A stretch of DNA of 43,874 nt from an uncultured Treponema sp. (GTDB taxonomy: Bacteria; Spirochaetota; Spirochaetia; Treponematales; Treponemataceae). This document shows positions 33,103 to 42,021 of the stretch, piece by piece. Location: assembly GCA_937885475.1 (NCBI GenBank), contig CAKZZR010000249.1:1-43874 (forward strand), read 5' to 3'. Position 1 is the stretch's first letter. Each line of letters starts with the position of its first letter. The notes under the pieces are model-generated. The model made no database searches. It saw only the letters and a list, made by a program, of their open reading frames with translations, and had not been told where the DNA came from. The translations under genes and the position numbers were made by a program.

Positions 33103-33675
33103 TCAGCGGAACAGGTTGTTCTTCAATATGACCCAGGTGGCGCCTTTACCGCCGGCAGAAGCGTCGGGGTGTCCGGAAGTGCCAAGGCGCTTGTCCTGCT
33201 CTATGAATTTGCGCACAAGCTCGCCAAGGACGGGGTCTGTGCCGTGGGTGTGAATGCCCTTTCCGTGAACAATCAGTATTTTTTTGATGTGGCGCATCTC
33301 GCAGTCGGCAACAAAAGCCTCAAGGCGCGCACAAGCTTCCTCCTGCTTAAGTCCATGCAGGTCTATCCGGGCTTCCGGCGCAAGAGACACAAGGCTTGAG
33401 CGGCTGTGATATTTTGCGCGGGATTCCTCCTGCTGGGCAAGGGAATCCTTATCCACAGTACCGTAGCGGCGGAGCCACAATTCCATGGGATTTATTTTTT
33501 TCTCACGCTCCGTGGCAAAGTCAAAGCCCTTTTTCATTTGTGCGCGGGCTTTTTCTTCCGGAGTGGGAGCGTTTGCCTTTTTGTGAGAGACGGTATTTTT
33601 GCCGCTTTCCTTTTGGCGGCGCACCGCGTCCTTCTGCTGCTTGTCCCACTGATCAAGAATGTCACCAAAATCCAT
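33103..33675 (-). CDS. Smr-domain protein
   Basis: A 190-residue protein with an N-terminal helical, charged region (about residues 1-95). A C-terminal Smr domain carries DLHGLKQEEA, the IVHGKGIHTHGT nucleotide-binding loop and LGTSGHPDASAGGKGATWV. Smr domains act as nucleases or nicking factors, often in ribosome rescue or branched-DNA cleavage. It starts at ATG 33675 after GGAGG, not at an upstream in-frame ATG. The preceding gene's TAA is 1 base before it. Confidence 0.88.
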   Translation of the reverse strand: MDFGDILDQWDKQQKDAVRRQKESGKNTVSHKKANAPTPEEKARAQMKKGFDFATEREKKINPMELWLRRYGTVDKDSLAQQEESRAKYHSRSSLVSLAPEARIDLHGLKQEEACARLEAFVADCEMRHIKKILIVHGKGIHTHGTDPVLGELVRKFIEQDKRLGTSGHPDASAGGKGATWVILKNNLFR

Positions 33676-33676
33676 C

Positions 33677-35089
33677 TTATTTGCCTCCGATGTAGATAAC
33701 TTCGTCTTCCATAACCCAGCCGCCGGACGTTCCGAACTGAATGAACACCCAGCCGCCGGCACGTTGTCCAATGCGCACACGCTTGCCGCTTTCTATGGAG
33801 GCAACGGCTCCTGCGGTCAGTTCTGGCACGGGGCTTATTTCGCCGCCCTTGAACACCGCATATGTGGCAGAAATCTGCACGACGGAAATTATCATGCATA
33901 CGCCAAGCACAATAAAGAGCGCGGCGCACGTTATGATTCCCCGCAGTTTTTTAAGCACGAACGAAAGAATGAGCAAAAGCAGAATGATGACGAACAATGC
34001 CAAGCAACAGTAGAAGGTAAAATACGTCGGTTCAAAAGAAGAAGAAGTGATACCCTTGGCGCTCTCAAAGGCTTTACGCGCCCGATAAGCACTTGTAAAG
34101 GGAATGGACTTGCGCTCCTCTTCCCTCAACATGGCAATCTCGTAGCAGTCCGCGGTAGAAATTTCCTGTCGTATGCTTTTTTTTGTCTGTCCTGCCTTTT
34201 TGGTGAACGCATAGCCAAACAGCTCCTCGCCACCAGTTTTTTTTGCAGGAAGAACGGGAGCTTCGGCAACATCGATGAAGGCTTCGGGAAGATGCAGTTC
34301 CACGCGCACGCCGTTGTACGACGTTGCTAGCACGGTAAAATCGGGCAGACGGAGAGAACCGGAGACGAGCGGCTCCCACTGGAAGCGCGCTATGGGAATT
34401 TTTTCCTCAGAAAATTCCGAGGAGCGGATGATTCCCTGCGTTATGTCGTAGCGCTCAAGCTCTTTAAAGAGCGCGTCCCGCGGAACGTTCCAGTTGAATG
34501 ACACGACCTGCACGCCGTACTGCAGGCATACGGTGAACACGAGTGGAGTCCCGGTCTGCGCGGAAAACAACGTCTTCTTTGACTGCGCGGCGCGGCGGCT
34601 CTGCACAAGCTCGGTGCCGTTCTCAAACAGGACTACAAGCTGCGGCAGAATGTTCCGGGGATTTTCGGAAATGACCACCGGCAGGAAAGGAATATAGTAG
34701 AGCTTGTTGTTAAGATACACGCGAAGCGAGCGCAGGCGGTAGGTGCCCGCGTCGGCAAAGTTCAGCCACAACTCGATTTTTGTTCCGCTTTCCCCATCGG
34801 AATATTCGCTGCGGCGCAGGGACACAAAATTCACGCCAGAAGGAAGGTCAGGAATCTGCGCCTGCACGTTCTCGGCCTTGATGTACGGTACCTTCAGCTC
34901 AAACGCGCAGTCCGTTCCGCTGTAGTTGTTTGGACTTACGGTACGCACGGTGAGTTCTTTTATGATATTGTAGGTAAGCTTCTGCGCGTCAGAGGGCATG
35001 GCACAAAAAATGCCCGCCACAAGAGCCATGCACAGCCTTAGTAGTCTGACGCTGTACCTGAGTTTTCTGAATTCTCGCTGTTTTTCCAT
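33677..35089 (-). CDS. BatD-like protein with C-terminal SH3 domain
   Basis: A 470-residue protein with a signal peptide or membrane anchor at about residues 15-35, a long extracytoplasmic beta-rich region and two membrane segments near residues 340-400. A final SH3-like repeat follows (VASIESGKRVRIGQ and GGWVFIQFGTSGGWVMEDEV, about residues 415-465). This is the layout of BatD/BatE fused proteins in Bat operons. SH3 domains of this type bind wall glycans or proteins. The start overlaps the end of the upstream gene by 52 bases. Role in the Bat complex is inferred from context. Confidence 0.7.
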   Translation of the reverse strand: MEKQREFRKLRYSVRLLRLCMALVAGIFCAMPSDAQKLTYNIIKELTVRTVSPNNYSGTDCAFELKVPYIKAENVQAQIPDLPSGVNFVSLRRSEYSDGESGTKIELWLNFADAGTYRLRSLRVYLNNKLYYIPFLPVVISENPRNILPQLVVLFENGTELVQSRRAAQSKKTLFSAQTGTPLVFTVCLQYGVQVVSFNWNVPRDALFKELERYDITQGIIRSSEFSEEKIPIARFQWEPLVSGSLRLPDFTVLATSYNGVRVELHLPEAFIDVAEAPVLPAKKTGGEELFGYAFTKKAGQTKKSIRQEISTADCYEIAMLREEERKSIPFTSAYRARKAFESAKGITSSSFEPTYFTFYCCLALFVIILLLLILSFVLKKLRGIITCAALFIVLGVCMIISVVQISATYAVFKGGEISPVPELTAGAVASIESGKRVRIGQRAGGWVFIQFGTSGGWVMEDEVIYIGGK

Positions 35090-36696
35090 TGCTTTTTGTC
35101 ATACTCCCTGATTCGTTCAAATACCGCCCGCTCCATTGAGCCTGCCGTGTTGGACTCGCTTACCTGCGAGATGGCGTTCTCCTTTGCCTTAGCCTCTTTT
35201 TCCGCATTCTTAAGCGAAAGCTCAAGGTTCACCTTTGCGTCAAGCTTTGACCCGTCAATTCTGAGGGCTTCCTTAAAATAGTAAGCGGCGGAATTGTAGT
35301 CGCCGCTGCGGTAGGCTATGATGCCGCAATTGTAGCTTGTGGCATAGCCAACCTCCGCACTGGTACGCAGGTTTATCTGCCTGAACCGCTCCATTGCGGC
35401 ATTGTTCTCGTTCTGCGAAAGATAGGTAACGGCAAGGTCGTACAGCGCATACTGCTCAAGCAGTTCGTCGCCGTCCGTTTGCGCGTCGCACGCCGTGCGA
35501 AGGTATCCCGCTATGGAATCATTATAGCGGTGCTGATACCAGCTCCAGGTGCTGTCAAGAATCGTCTTTGCGCCGGTTACGCGGTTCGTGCATGAGGTAA
35601 AAATGAGCGGCAAAAGCACCAGCATCACCGCATTTGATTTGTGAATGCGCTCCGAAATTCCGTCCGGATTAAGCTCCATGACTACAAAACTCAGCACAAA
35701 GAATATAATCGCAAGCCCCAAAAACAGCGGATAGCGCTGCACCGGCTTTACCTCGTAGGAAACGGACTTTTCGCCCTCGTCAAAAGCAAGGTCGGCGCGG
35801 GCGTTGCTCTTGAGCGGCTCCAAAAGCTGGAGCGCGGAACCTGGCTCCGTAGCGTCCACGTAGGCAATCTGAAGCTCAGAAATATTTGACGAATAATTTT
35901 TTTTCATTGCGTTGGCGCACGCCGCCTTCATGCGCTCAAGGCGCAGCGCCGTCATAACGTAGGTCTTTCCGTCGCCGGCAAGAACCTTTGTCTCGCGTTC
36001 CGTGCCAAAGCCTATGAGGTATACCGAAATTCCGGTGCGGACGGCATCCATGAGAGCGCCCTCCAAAAGCCCGTCGGTCTCGTCTCCGTCCGTGAACACC
36101 CAGATTGAGTTTCGGCCGGACGAATTTGCCGGAAACGATTTGAGCGCCGCGCGGATTCCCTTACCAAGGCTTGAACCTCCTGTAGTCATAAGCGCAGGCG
36201 AAAGGCTTTCCAGCAATGATTCCACCACGGCGCGGTCCTCCGTAAGCGGCACGACCACAACGCCGTCGCCCTTTGCAATGACCACGGAAAGCGAGGTTGA
36301 TTCTATATGAGAAAGCAGCATGGCAGCGTAGCGCTTTGCCGCCTCAAGCCGCGTAAGAGAGCCGGGCGCGTCCTCTGCATTCATGCTGTAGGAAATGTCA
36401 AACACCATGGAAACGGACGAGCCGCTTTTCTGCACTGGCTCCAGATACGTTCCCCATGAAAAGCCTGCGTAGGCAAGCACAAGTAGAATCCAGCCCAGCG
36501 CCAAAAAAACTGAGCGAAGCACGACCGAAACGCCCAGCGTCTTAAGTCTGCGCACCTGAACGGAGCCGGAATCCTTTACGGTTATGGTCTTTATACGCTT
36601 TACAAGCCGCCGGTACTGCACCGCCGCAATAATCACCGCCGGAATGATAAGAAGCATCGCATATAACGCCTGCGGGCGCTGACACGTAAAATTCAT
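35038..36696 (-). CDS. BatB-BatC fusion: VWA domain, lipobox, TPR repeats
   Basis: A 552-residue protein. It begins with membrane segments at about 10-28 and 58-80. A VWA domain follows at about 95-290, with MIDAS motif D100-x-S-x-S (DISYS) and TDGDE near 203. A membrane segment is at about 323-340. Then a second lipoprotein-like signal (SNAVMLVLLPLIFTSC, Cys369) leads to a TPR region to about residue 500 and a charged tail. This equals separate BatB and BatC of other Bat operons, with the stop lost between. Its start overlaps the batA stop by 1 base. Confidence 0.85.
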   Translation of the reverse strand: MNFTCQRPQALYAMLLIIPAVIIAAVQYRRLVKRIKTITVKDSGSVQVRRLKTLGVSVVLRSVFLALGWILLVLAYAGFSWGTYLEPVQKSGSSVSMVFDISYSMNAEDAPGSLTRLEAAKRYAAMLLSHIESTSLSVVIAKGDGVVVVPLTEDRAVVESLLESLSPALMTTGGSSLGKGIRAALKSFPANSSGRNSIWVFTDGDETDGLLEGALMDAVRTGISVYLIGFGTERETKVLAGDGKTYVMTALRLERMKAACANAMKKNYSSNISELQIAYVDATEPGSALQLLEPLKSNARADLAFDEGEKSVSYEVKPVQRYPLFLGLAIIFFVLSFVVMELNPDGISERIHKSNAVMLVLLPLIFTSCTNRVTGAKTILDSTWSWYQHRYNDSIAGYLRTACDAQTDGDELLEQYALYDLAVTYLSQNENNAAMERFRQINLRTSAEVGYATSYNCGIIAYRSGDYNSAAYYFKEALRIDGSKLDAKVNLELSLKNAEKEAKAKENAISQVSESNTAGSMERAVFERIREYDKKQWKNSENSENSGTASDY

Positions 36697-37697
36697 CAGA
36701 GAAACTCCTGTAAGAAAATCCGCCGGATAATCCAGCTGAGCATAAGAAAAATGCCTGAAAGCAGAATCAGTTTATCATAGAATTCAAAATTGATTGTCTT
36801 TGAATGGTATGACTGCACCACGTTCTGATTCTTTATGATGACTGAGAGCGCAAGCGAAAAATCCGAAAGCGACTGAATCTCAAAAAAGCGTCCGCCGCCC
36901 GCCTGGGCAATGAGACGCAGCACGGAAGGATCAAAATTGGAATTCAGATAGCCGGTATACATGCGTCCTGTGGCAGCGTCAAAATATTCAATAGGAACGG
37001 AACCGCTCGTTCCTATTCCCAGCGTGTAGACCGTGATATTGTTTTTTTGCGCAAGCTCCGCAGCGGTCTCCGGGTGAATCTCGCCGGAATTATTCTCGCC
37101 GTCCGTAATAAGCACGATGCACTTTTTGGGCGCAACCGAGCTTGAAAGGTGATAGACCGCCGTTGCAAGCCCCGTGCCAATGGCGGTACCGTTGCCTAAA
37201 GAGCCTATTTCCACAGCCTCAAGCCGCTCCATAAAAATCTTCTGATCAATCGTAGGCGGCACAACGATAGAAGCTTCGCCGCCCATTGCCACCAGCCCGA
37301 ACGTCGCCCCCTGGTTTTGGGTAACAAGCTCCGCGACCGACTTTTTTGCCGCCTCTATGCGCGTTCCGCCCGCAATATCCTTTGCCGCCATCGAAGGGCT
37401 TACGTCCAGCACGAACAGAATGTCCGTACCGCGCGACGTGTAGACACGCTCCTGACGGTACAGAACCGGCTCGGCAAGCGCGACCACGGCGACAACAAAG
37501 CCAAGGCAGCCGCACACGGTGGAAAGAACGGAAGCAAAGCGCCGCCCCTCCTTGTTCCACTCAAAGGTCTTTCCTGCCCAGTCAGAGATGACGGCAACGA
37601 ACGACATGCGCGAGAAAAATCCGATGTACCGAAGCACAAAAAGCACCGGTATCAGAAGAAGCAATAAAAAAGCAACAGGATTCTGAAAATCTGGCAT
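36696..37697 (-). CDS. BatA, VWA-domain membrane protein
   Basis: A 333-residue protein with two N-terminal membrane segments (about 8-28 and 55-80), a VWA domain with MIDAS DVSPSM near residue 98 and TDGENNS, and a final membrane span near 307-328. The VWA domain faces the periplasm, held by the flanking anchors. BatA partners with BatB and MoxR in envelope stress or maturation of wall-associated proteins; the exact task is unknown. It begins 23 bases after the BatD-like gene. Confidence 0.9.
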   Translation of the reverse strand: MPDFQNPVAFLLLLLIPVLFVLRYIGFFSRMSFVAVISDWAGKTFEWNKEGRRFASVLSTVCGCLGFVVAVVALAEPVLYRQERVYTSRGTDILFVLDVSPSMAAKDIAGGTRIEAAKKSVAELVTQNQGATFGLVAMGGEASIVVPPTIDQKIFMERLEAVEIGSLGNGTAIGTGLATAVYHLSSSVAPKKCIVLITDGENNSGEIHPETAAELAQKNNITVYTLGIGTSGSVPIEYFDAATGRMYTGYLNSNFDPSVLRLIAQAGGGRFFEIQSLSDFSLALSVIIKNQNVVQSYHSKTINFEFYDKLILLSGIFLMLSWIIRRIFLQEFL

Positions 37698-37720
37698 GAG
37701 TTCTCCATTAAAAAATTAAA

Positions 37721-38701
37721 CTACCGCTCGAACAGCTTGATGACCGCGCGCGACGTGGCAAGAAGTTCTTCCCGCTCGCCGTCCCTGAATGCGGCCGCAA
37801 ACCGTTCTGCCGGAAGCCGTTTTGCCTCCAGCGAGCCGCGGGCAAAGCGTATGTAGTCCGTACGTGTAAAAATCTCTACGATTGCCTCAAAGTTGTCCAG
37901 CGCAAAGCCGCCTACAGCGCTTACAGTAAGCGTATTGAACACGGGAATGAACTGATTTTTTGTGAGCGCGCCAAATGGAACGCCGAACCGTTCCGTAAGA
38001 TAATCGCGGAAAATCTTCTGAATCGCAGAGCAGAACACCACGTCGCTGAGCTTTGGCGACGTGCGGGCAAGCTTCTTAAGGCGGCGGATTGCCTTGCGCG
38101 CGTTGCGTGCATTCCGCCGCAACATACGGCGCTCGCGGAACTTTGCCGAAAACTTCTGCCAGCGGATTGCCATCTGCACCACAAATGCAAGCAATGCAAG
38201 CAGAACCGCAATCTGTGCGTACACAAAATAAATCGTTCCCGGAAACAGAAGCGGCGAAGCAAAAGGCTTAAGCGGCACGTCGTCCCCCTGCATGATGGAG
38301 CTTACCTCTATCGGCGCATAATCAATCATAAAGGGAACCGCGCTTGCGCCGAACACCGCCGCATACAGATCAAACGGAGGAATGTCTATCAAGCCCACCT
38401 TCCACGGAATGAACGTCAGCACGACGCTGTACTGGGCGCCGGTTTTTCGTATGACCGCGTTCCGCAGGGTAAAATCGTCATTTTCCATCTTGAACGGAAG
38501 CGTGGACGCAAGCAGGTGCTTTTCGGAAACATTGTCGTCGTCTGCAAAGAAATCCAGACCGGAACTGAACACAAAATGCAGCTCGGCAGTGTCGCCCACA
38601 AAAATCCGCTTTGGAATGAGAATCTGGCTTGTGTCAGACTGGGCGACCGCAGCGGAAGCAAGCGCCAGCAACGCGCCACATAACAGAAGAAGTCGTCTCA
38701 C
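37721..38701 (-). CDS. BatD/DUF4381-like periplasmic membrane protein
   Basis: A 326-residue protein with a signal peptide (VRRLLLLCGALLALASAAVAQ), an extracytoplasmic beta-sandwich-like region and a membrane span near residues 170-195. The cytoplasmic part ends with FRDYLTERFGVPFGALTKNQ, as in BatD and DUF4381 proteins. GTG at 38701 is chosen because GGGAGG precedes it by 9 bases. Longer starts upstream would overlap the DUF58 gene heavily. Gene order moxR, DUF58, this gene, batA fits the usual Bat operon. Confidence 0.7.
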   Translation of the reverse strand: MRRLLLLCGALLALASAAVAQSDTSQILIPKRIFVGDTAELHFVFSSGLDFFADDDNVSEKHLLASTLPFKMENDDFTLRNAVIRKTGAQYSVVLTFIPWKVGLIDIPPFDLYAAVFGASAVPFMIDYAPIEVSSIMQGDDVPLKPFASPLLFPGTIYFVYAQIAVLLALLAFVVQMAIRWQKFSAKFRERRMLRRNARNARKAIRRLKKLARTSPKLSDVVFCSAIQKIFRDYLTERFGVPFGALTKNQFIPVFNTLTVSAVGGFALDNFEAIVEIFTRTDYIRFARGSLEAKRLPAERFAAAFRDGEREELLATSRAVIKLFER

Positions 38702-38703
38702 GC

Positions 38704-39618
38704 CTACATTCCTCCCCATAAGGAGCCAGAGGCCTGCACTCGCGAGGCAAAGAACGCTGAAAGCTGGCGAACGACATCCTCTTCCGTAGAAATAGAAAGG
38801 CAACCCGCGCCATGCCGGCGGCAAAAGGCTTCCAGCCGGGCGGTGCGCTTGCGGTAGTCGTCGCGCCACGCGGATTTGAACGCGCGCGAAAGAGTCGGAA
38901 GCACAAGGCGTCTTCCGGTTTCGGCATCAACAAAGGGAACGACGCCAACCTCCGGCATTTCCCAGTCGGTGGAATCTGTAATCTGAATTGCCGCCACGTC
39001 GTTTTTTTGCGCAAGCAGTTTGAACGGCTCTTCCCAGCCGGCACTTCGGAAGTCGGAAATAATGAACACAAGCGAATGATGCTTCAAAAGCTGAACGGCA
39101 CCGGTGATTGCGCTTCCCAGAACGGAGCCACGCGTAGTCACCTCGGCTTCATCCAGCCGGGTCAGAAGATGCATGGTCTGCGTCCTTCCTGCTTCCGGTC
39201 TGCATGAAAAATGAATCGCGCCGTCAAAAAAGACCGCGCCCACAGGACTTTCGTTCAACTCGCCAGCCATAGCAAGCAGCGCGGCCGCCTCTGCGGCAGT
39301 CTCGTACTTAACCTTACCCTTTGAGCCTACGAACATGGACGAGGAACGGTCAACAATCAGAAAAATCTGAAGCTCATGCTCCTCCTCGAACATTTTAACG
39401 AAGGGCTTTCCCATGCGGGCGGTAACGTTCCAGTCAATAGCGCGCACGTCGTCGCCACGAAGATACTCGCGCACGCCTGCAAATTCTATGCCCTGCCCTC
39501 GATACAGCGAGCGGAAGCCGCCGGACTTCATGCTGTCCGCAAGCCTGCCCGCCGCAACGCGCAGATACGACGCTTTTTGAGAAAGGGAATCCCTGGATCC
39601 TGCCAATAAATGCTGCAT
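38704..39618 (-). CDS. DUF58 family protein (Bat operon)
   Basis: A 304-residue protein. The DUF58 hallmark EFAGVREYLRGDDVRAIDWN lies at about residues 46-65. A degenerate VWA-like region follows, with FLIVDRSSSMFVG and the FIISDFRSAGWEE region. DUF58 proteins sit next to MoxR ATPases, and their function is tied to the Bat complex. A signal peptide is not apparent. It follows moxR by 32 bases and has GGAAGG upstream of the ATG. Confidence 0.9.
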   Translation of the reverse strand: MQHLLAGSRDSLSQKASYLRVAAGRLADSMKSGGFRSLYRGQGIEFAGVREYLRGDDVRAIDWNVTARMGKPFVKMFEEEHELQIFLIVDRSSSMFVGSKGKVKYETAAEAAALLAMAGELNESPVGAVFFDGAIHFSCRPEAGRTQTMHLLTRLDEAEVTTRGSVLGSAITGAVQLLKHHSLVFIISDFRSAGWEEPFKLLAQKNDVAAIQITDSTDWEMPEVGVVPFVDAETGRRLVLPTLSRAFKSAWRDDYRKRTARLEAFCRRHGAGCLSISTEEDVVRQLSAFFASRVQASGSLWGGM

Positions 39619-39650
39619 TCCGTAAACCTTCCAGTCCTAAGCACCGCGCC

Positions 39651-40637
39651 TTACGGAACAGGAACGAAGTCGATGATTTTGGCGATTATGTCGTCTGCGG
39701 TAATGCTGTCGGCGGCAGCCTCGTATGAAAGCACTATGCGATGGCGAAGCACGCAGCTGGCAACAGCCTTTACGTCCTCTGGCAGCACGAACGAACGACC
39801 TGCAAGCAATGCCGTCGCCTTTGCGCACTGAAGGAGCGCGATTCCCGCACGCGGCGAAGCACCAAATGTAATGTAGCGCGTTATGTCGTGGGCAGTCTTT
39901 TTGCCGGTCGGACGCGTTACCGAAATAATCTGTACTATATATTCAACAATTTTGTCGTCGCACACGATGAGAGAATTCAGCTCACGGAACTTAAGAAGGT
40001 CTCGCGGCGTAAGAATCTGGTTCACCGGCACCCTGGAAGCCGCACCCTGGGTCTTTACAATCTGCACCTCCTCTTCGGCGGTGGGATAGCCCACGTTCAG
40101 CTTAAGAAGGAAGCGGTCAAGCTCAGCCTCTGGCAGGTTGTATGTTCCTTCCTGCTCAATCGGGTTCTGTGTCGCAAGAACAAAGAACGGCTCAGGTAAT
40201 TTGTACGTTTCTTCGCCAATGGTAACCTGCGTTTCTTCCATTGCCTCAAGCATGGCAGACTGAACTTTCGCAGGCGCACGGTTGATTTCGTCGGCAAGCA
40301 CCACGTTCGTAAAGACTGGTCCTTTGCGCACGCTGAAAGAACCCTTGTTCTGCTCATAAATCAAGGTTCCGCTCACGTCCGCCGGAAGAAGATCCGGAGT
40401 GAACTGTATGCGCTTGAAGTCCAACCCGGAAAGCTCTGCGAACGTTTTTACGGCAAGGGTCTTTGCAAGCCCCGGAACGCCCTCAAGCAGAACGTGTCCG
40501 CCGGCAACGAACGCGGTAAGAATTCCGTCGATAAGGTATTCCTGACCGACGAGCCGCTTTTTTGCTTCCTCCCGGCACTTCTGAACGAGCGTGCGGCAAT
40601 TTTCTAATTCTGTTTCATTTATGTTATTTTTTTCCAT
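39651..40637 (-). CDS. MoxR-family AAA+ ATPase
   Basis: A 328-residue AAA+ ATPase with Walker A as GVPGLAKT near residue 52 and Walker B as VVLADEINRAP. The arginine-finger region NPIEQEGTYNLPEAELDRF and the lid with TFGASPRAG follow. MoxR proteins are chaperone-like and activate partner VWA proteins. ATG at 40637 follows GGGAAG at 4-5 bases; an upstream in-frame ATG at 40667 is less likely. It is the first gene of the Bat operon and is divergent from the aminotransferase. Confidence 0.92.
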   Translation of the reverse strand: MEKNNINETELENCRTLVQKCREEAKKRLVGQEYLIDGILTAFVAGGHVLLEGVPGLAKTLAVKTFAELSGLDFKRIQFTPDLLPADVSGTLIYEQNKGSFSVRKGPVFTNVVLADEINRAPAKVQSAMLEAMEETQVTIGEETYKLPEPFFVLATQNPIEQEGTYNLPEAELDRFLLKLNVGYPTAEEEVQIVKTQGAASRVPVNQILTPRDLLKFRELNSLIVCDDKIVEYIVQIISVTRPTGKKTAHDITRYITFGASPRAGIALLQCAKATALLAGRSFVLPEDVKAVASCVLRHRIVLSYEAAADSITADDIIAKIIDFVPVP

Positions 40638-40684
40638 TTTTCTTCCCAAAATTGCATAAATATACAATCAAACGGTTAATTTCA

Positions 40685-40712
40685 TTGACAAAAATCGTCA
40701 TTTTAGAATAAT
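40685..40712 (+). promoter_or_regulatory. Promoter of the aminotransferase gene
   Basis: A perfect TTGACA (40685-40690), a 16-base spacer and AATAAT (40707-40712), ending 10 bases before ATG at 40723. No Shine-Dalgarno. Confidence 0.6.
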
Positions 40713-40722
40713 TTACTGTATC

Positions 40723-42021
40723 ATGTTGAACCCTTTAGCACAAGAATTAAACGATTTATTAAAAGGAACATCAGCAGAAGCGCTCTTCTCTGATTTAGGA
40801 AAACGGATTTACTTCCCCAAGGGCATCATAGCTCAGGGTGGCGAAGCAAAGCAGAAGGCACATGTGGCGAACGGAACAATCGGAACCACGGTTATAGACG
40901 GCAAACCGGCTATTCTTCCTTCAGTGCATAAATGGGCACCGGAGTTTACCTCCGGCGAGCTGGTTGCGTATGCACCGACGGCAGGACTTCCCGCGCTCCG
41001 CGAGGCATGGAAACAGAAGCAGATAAAAAAGAACCCCTCATTGGCAAGCAAAAAAACGTCGCTTCCGGCCGTCGTTCCAGGACTTACCGCAGGTCTTTCC
41101 TACATCATGGACCTGTTCGTTGACGACACAAAGCCAATGCTGGCACCAAACCCAAGCTGGGACAACTACGTTCTGATTGCAGAAGCACGCCGTGGCGGAG
41201 AATTCCATCAGTTCGATATGTTCAAGGACGGTGCATTCAACATAAAAGGGCTTGAGGAAGCGGTAAAGGGCGAGGCAAAAAAATATGGCTCAGTGCGGAT
41301 TATCCTTAATTTTCCGCAGAACCCGAGCGGCTACAGCCCGACAAGCGCCGAAGTAAAGGAGCTTTGCCGCATCCTTAGGGAAACAGCCGAGACAGGCGCA
41401 AAGGTTCTTGTAATAAGTGATGACGCGTACTTCGGCTTGAACTACGAGAGCGACATTGAGCCGGAAAGCCTTTTTGCGCACATCGCAGACCTTCACGAGA
41501 ACGTTCTTGCCGTAAAGGCGGACGGTCCTACAAAAGAAGACTTCGCATGGGGATTAAGATGCGGCTTCCTTACCTTTGGCTGCAAGGGCTACACGGAAAG
41601 CCAATACGACGCGCTCGTAAAAAAACTCATGGGCGTAATCCGCTCATCAGTAAGCTGCGCCGCAACCCCAAGCCAGAACCTCATACTCAAGTCATTCCAG
41701 GATCCTGCAAATGATGCTGAAAAGGATGCGTTCCGCAAGGTTCTTGAAGGCCGCTACAAGAAAGTGCGCGCGTTCGTAGACACACACGAATGCTCAGGAC
41801 TTGAGGCGCTTCCGTTCAACTCAGGATATTTCATGAGTTTCCGCACAATCGGAATCAATGCCGAGGAGCTGCGCACAAAGCTTCTGAACGAAAAGGGAAT
41901 CGGAACCATCTCCATCGACGCAAACACGCTCCGCGTTGCATTCTCAAGCATAGAGGAGCCGCTTATTGATACCGTTTACGACGCAATCTACACGACTGCC
42001 GAGGAAATGAAACGTGCATAG
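40723..42021 (+). CDS. PLP-dependent aminotransferase, class I/II
   Basis: A 432-residue fold-type I aminotransferase. NFPQNPSGY near residue 195 and ISDDAYFGLNY near 228 carry the Asn, Asp and Tyr that hold the cofactor. The PLP lysine lies in GPTKEDFAWGLRCGF near residue 274. An N-terminal region of about 90 residues includes the GSHxW-like segment. The length and sequence are not close to AspC or HisC as I recall them, so the substrate is unassigned. It is translationally coupled to the following lipoprotein (8-base overlap). Confidence 0.85.
   Translation: MLNPLAQELNDLLKGTSAEALFSDLGKRIYFPKGIIAQGGEAKQKAHVANGTIGTTVIDGKPAILPSVHKWAPEFTSGELVAYAPTAGLPALREAWKQKQIKKNPSLASKKTSLPAVVPGLTAGLSYIMDLFVDDTKPMLAPNPSWDNYVLIAEARRGGEFHQFDMFKDGAFNIKGLEEAVKGEAKKYGSVRIILNFPQNPSGYSPTSAEVKELCRILRETAETGAKVLVISDDAYFGLNYESDIEPESLFAHIADLHENVLAVKADGPTKEDFAWGLRCGFLTFGCKGYTESQYDALVKKLMGVIRSSVSCAATPSQNLILKSFQDPANDAEKDAFRKVLEGRYKKVRAFVDTHECSGLEALPFNSGYFMSFRTIGINAEELRTKLLNEKGIGTISIDANTLRVAFSSIEEPLIDTVYDAIYTTAEEMKRA

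Noticed and set aside
33659..34330. Plus-strand ORF of 223 codons
   Set aside because: Antisense of the BatD-like gene. Composition and lack of motifs indicate a shadow.
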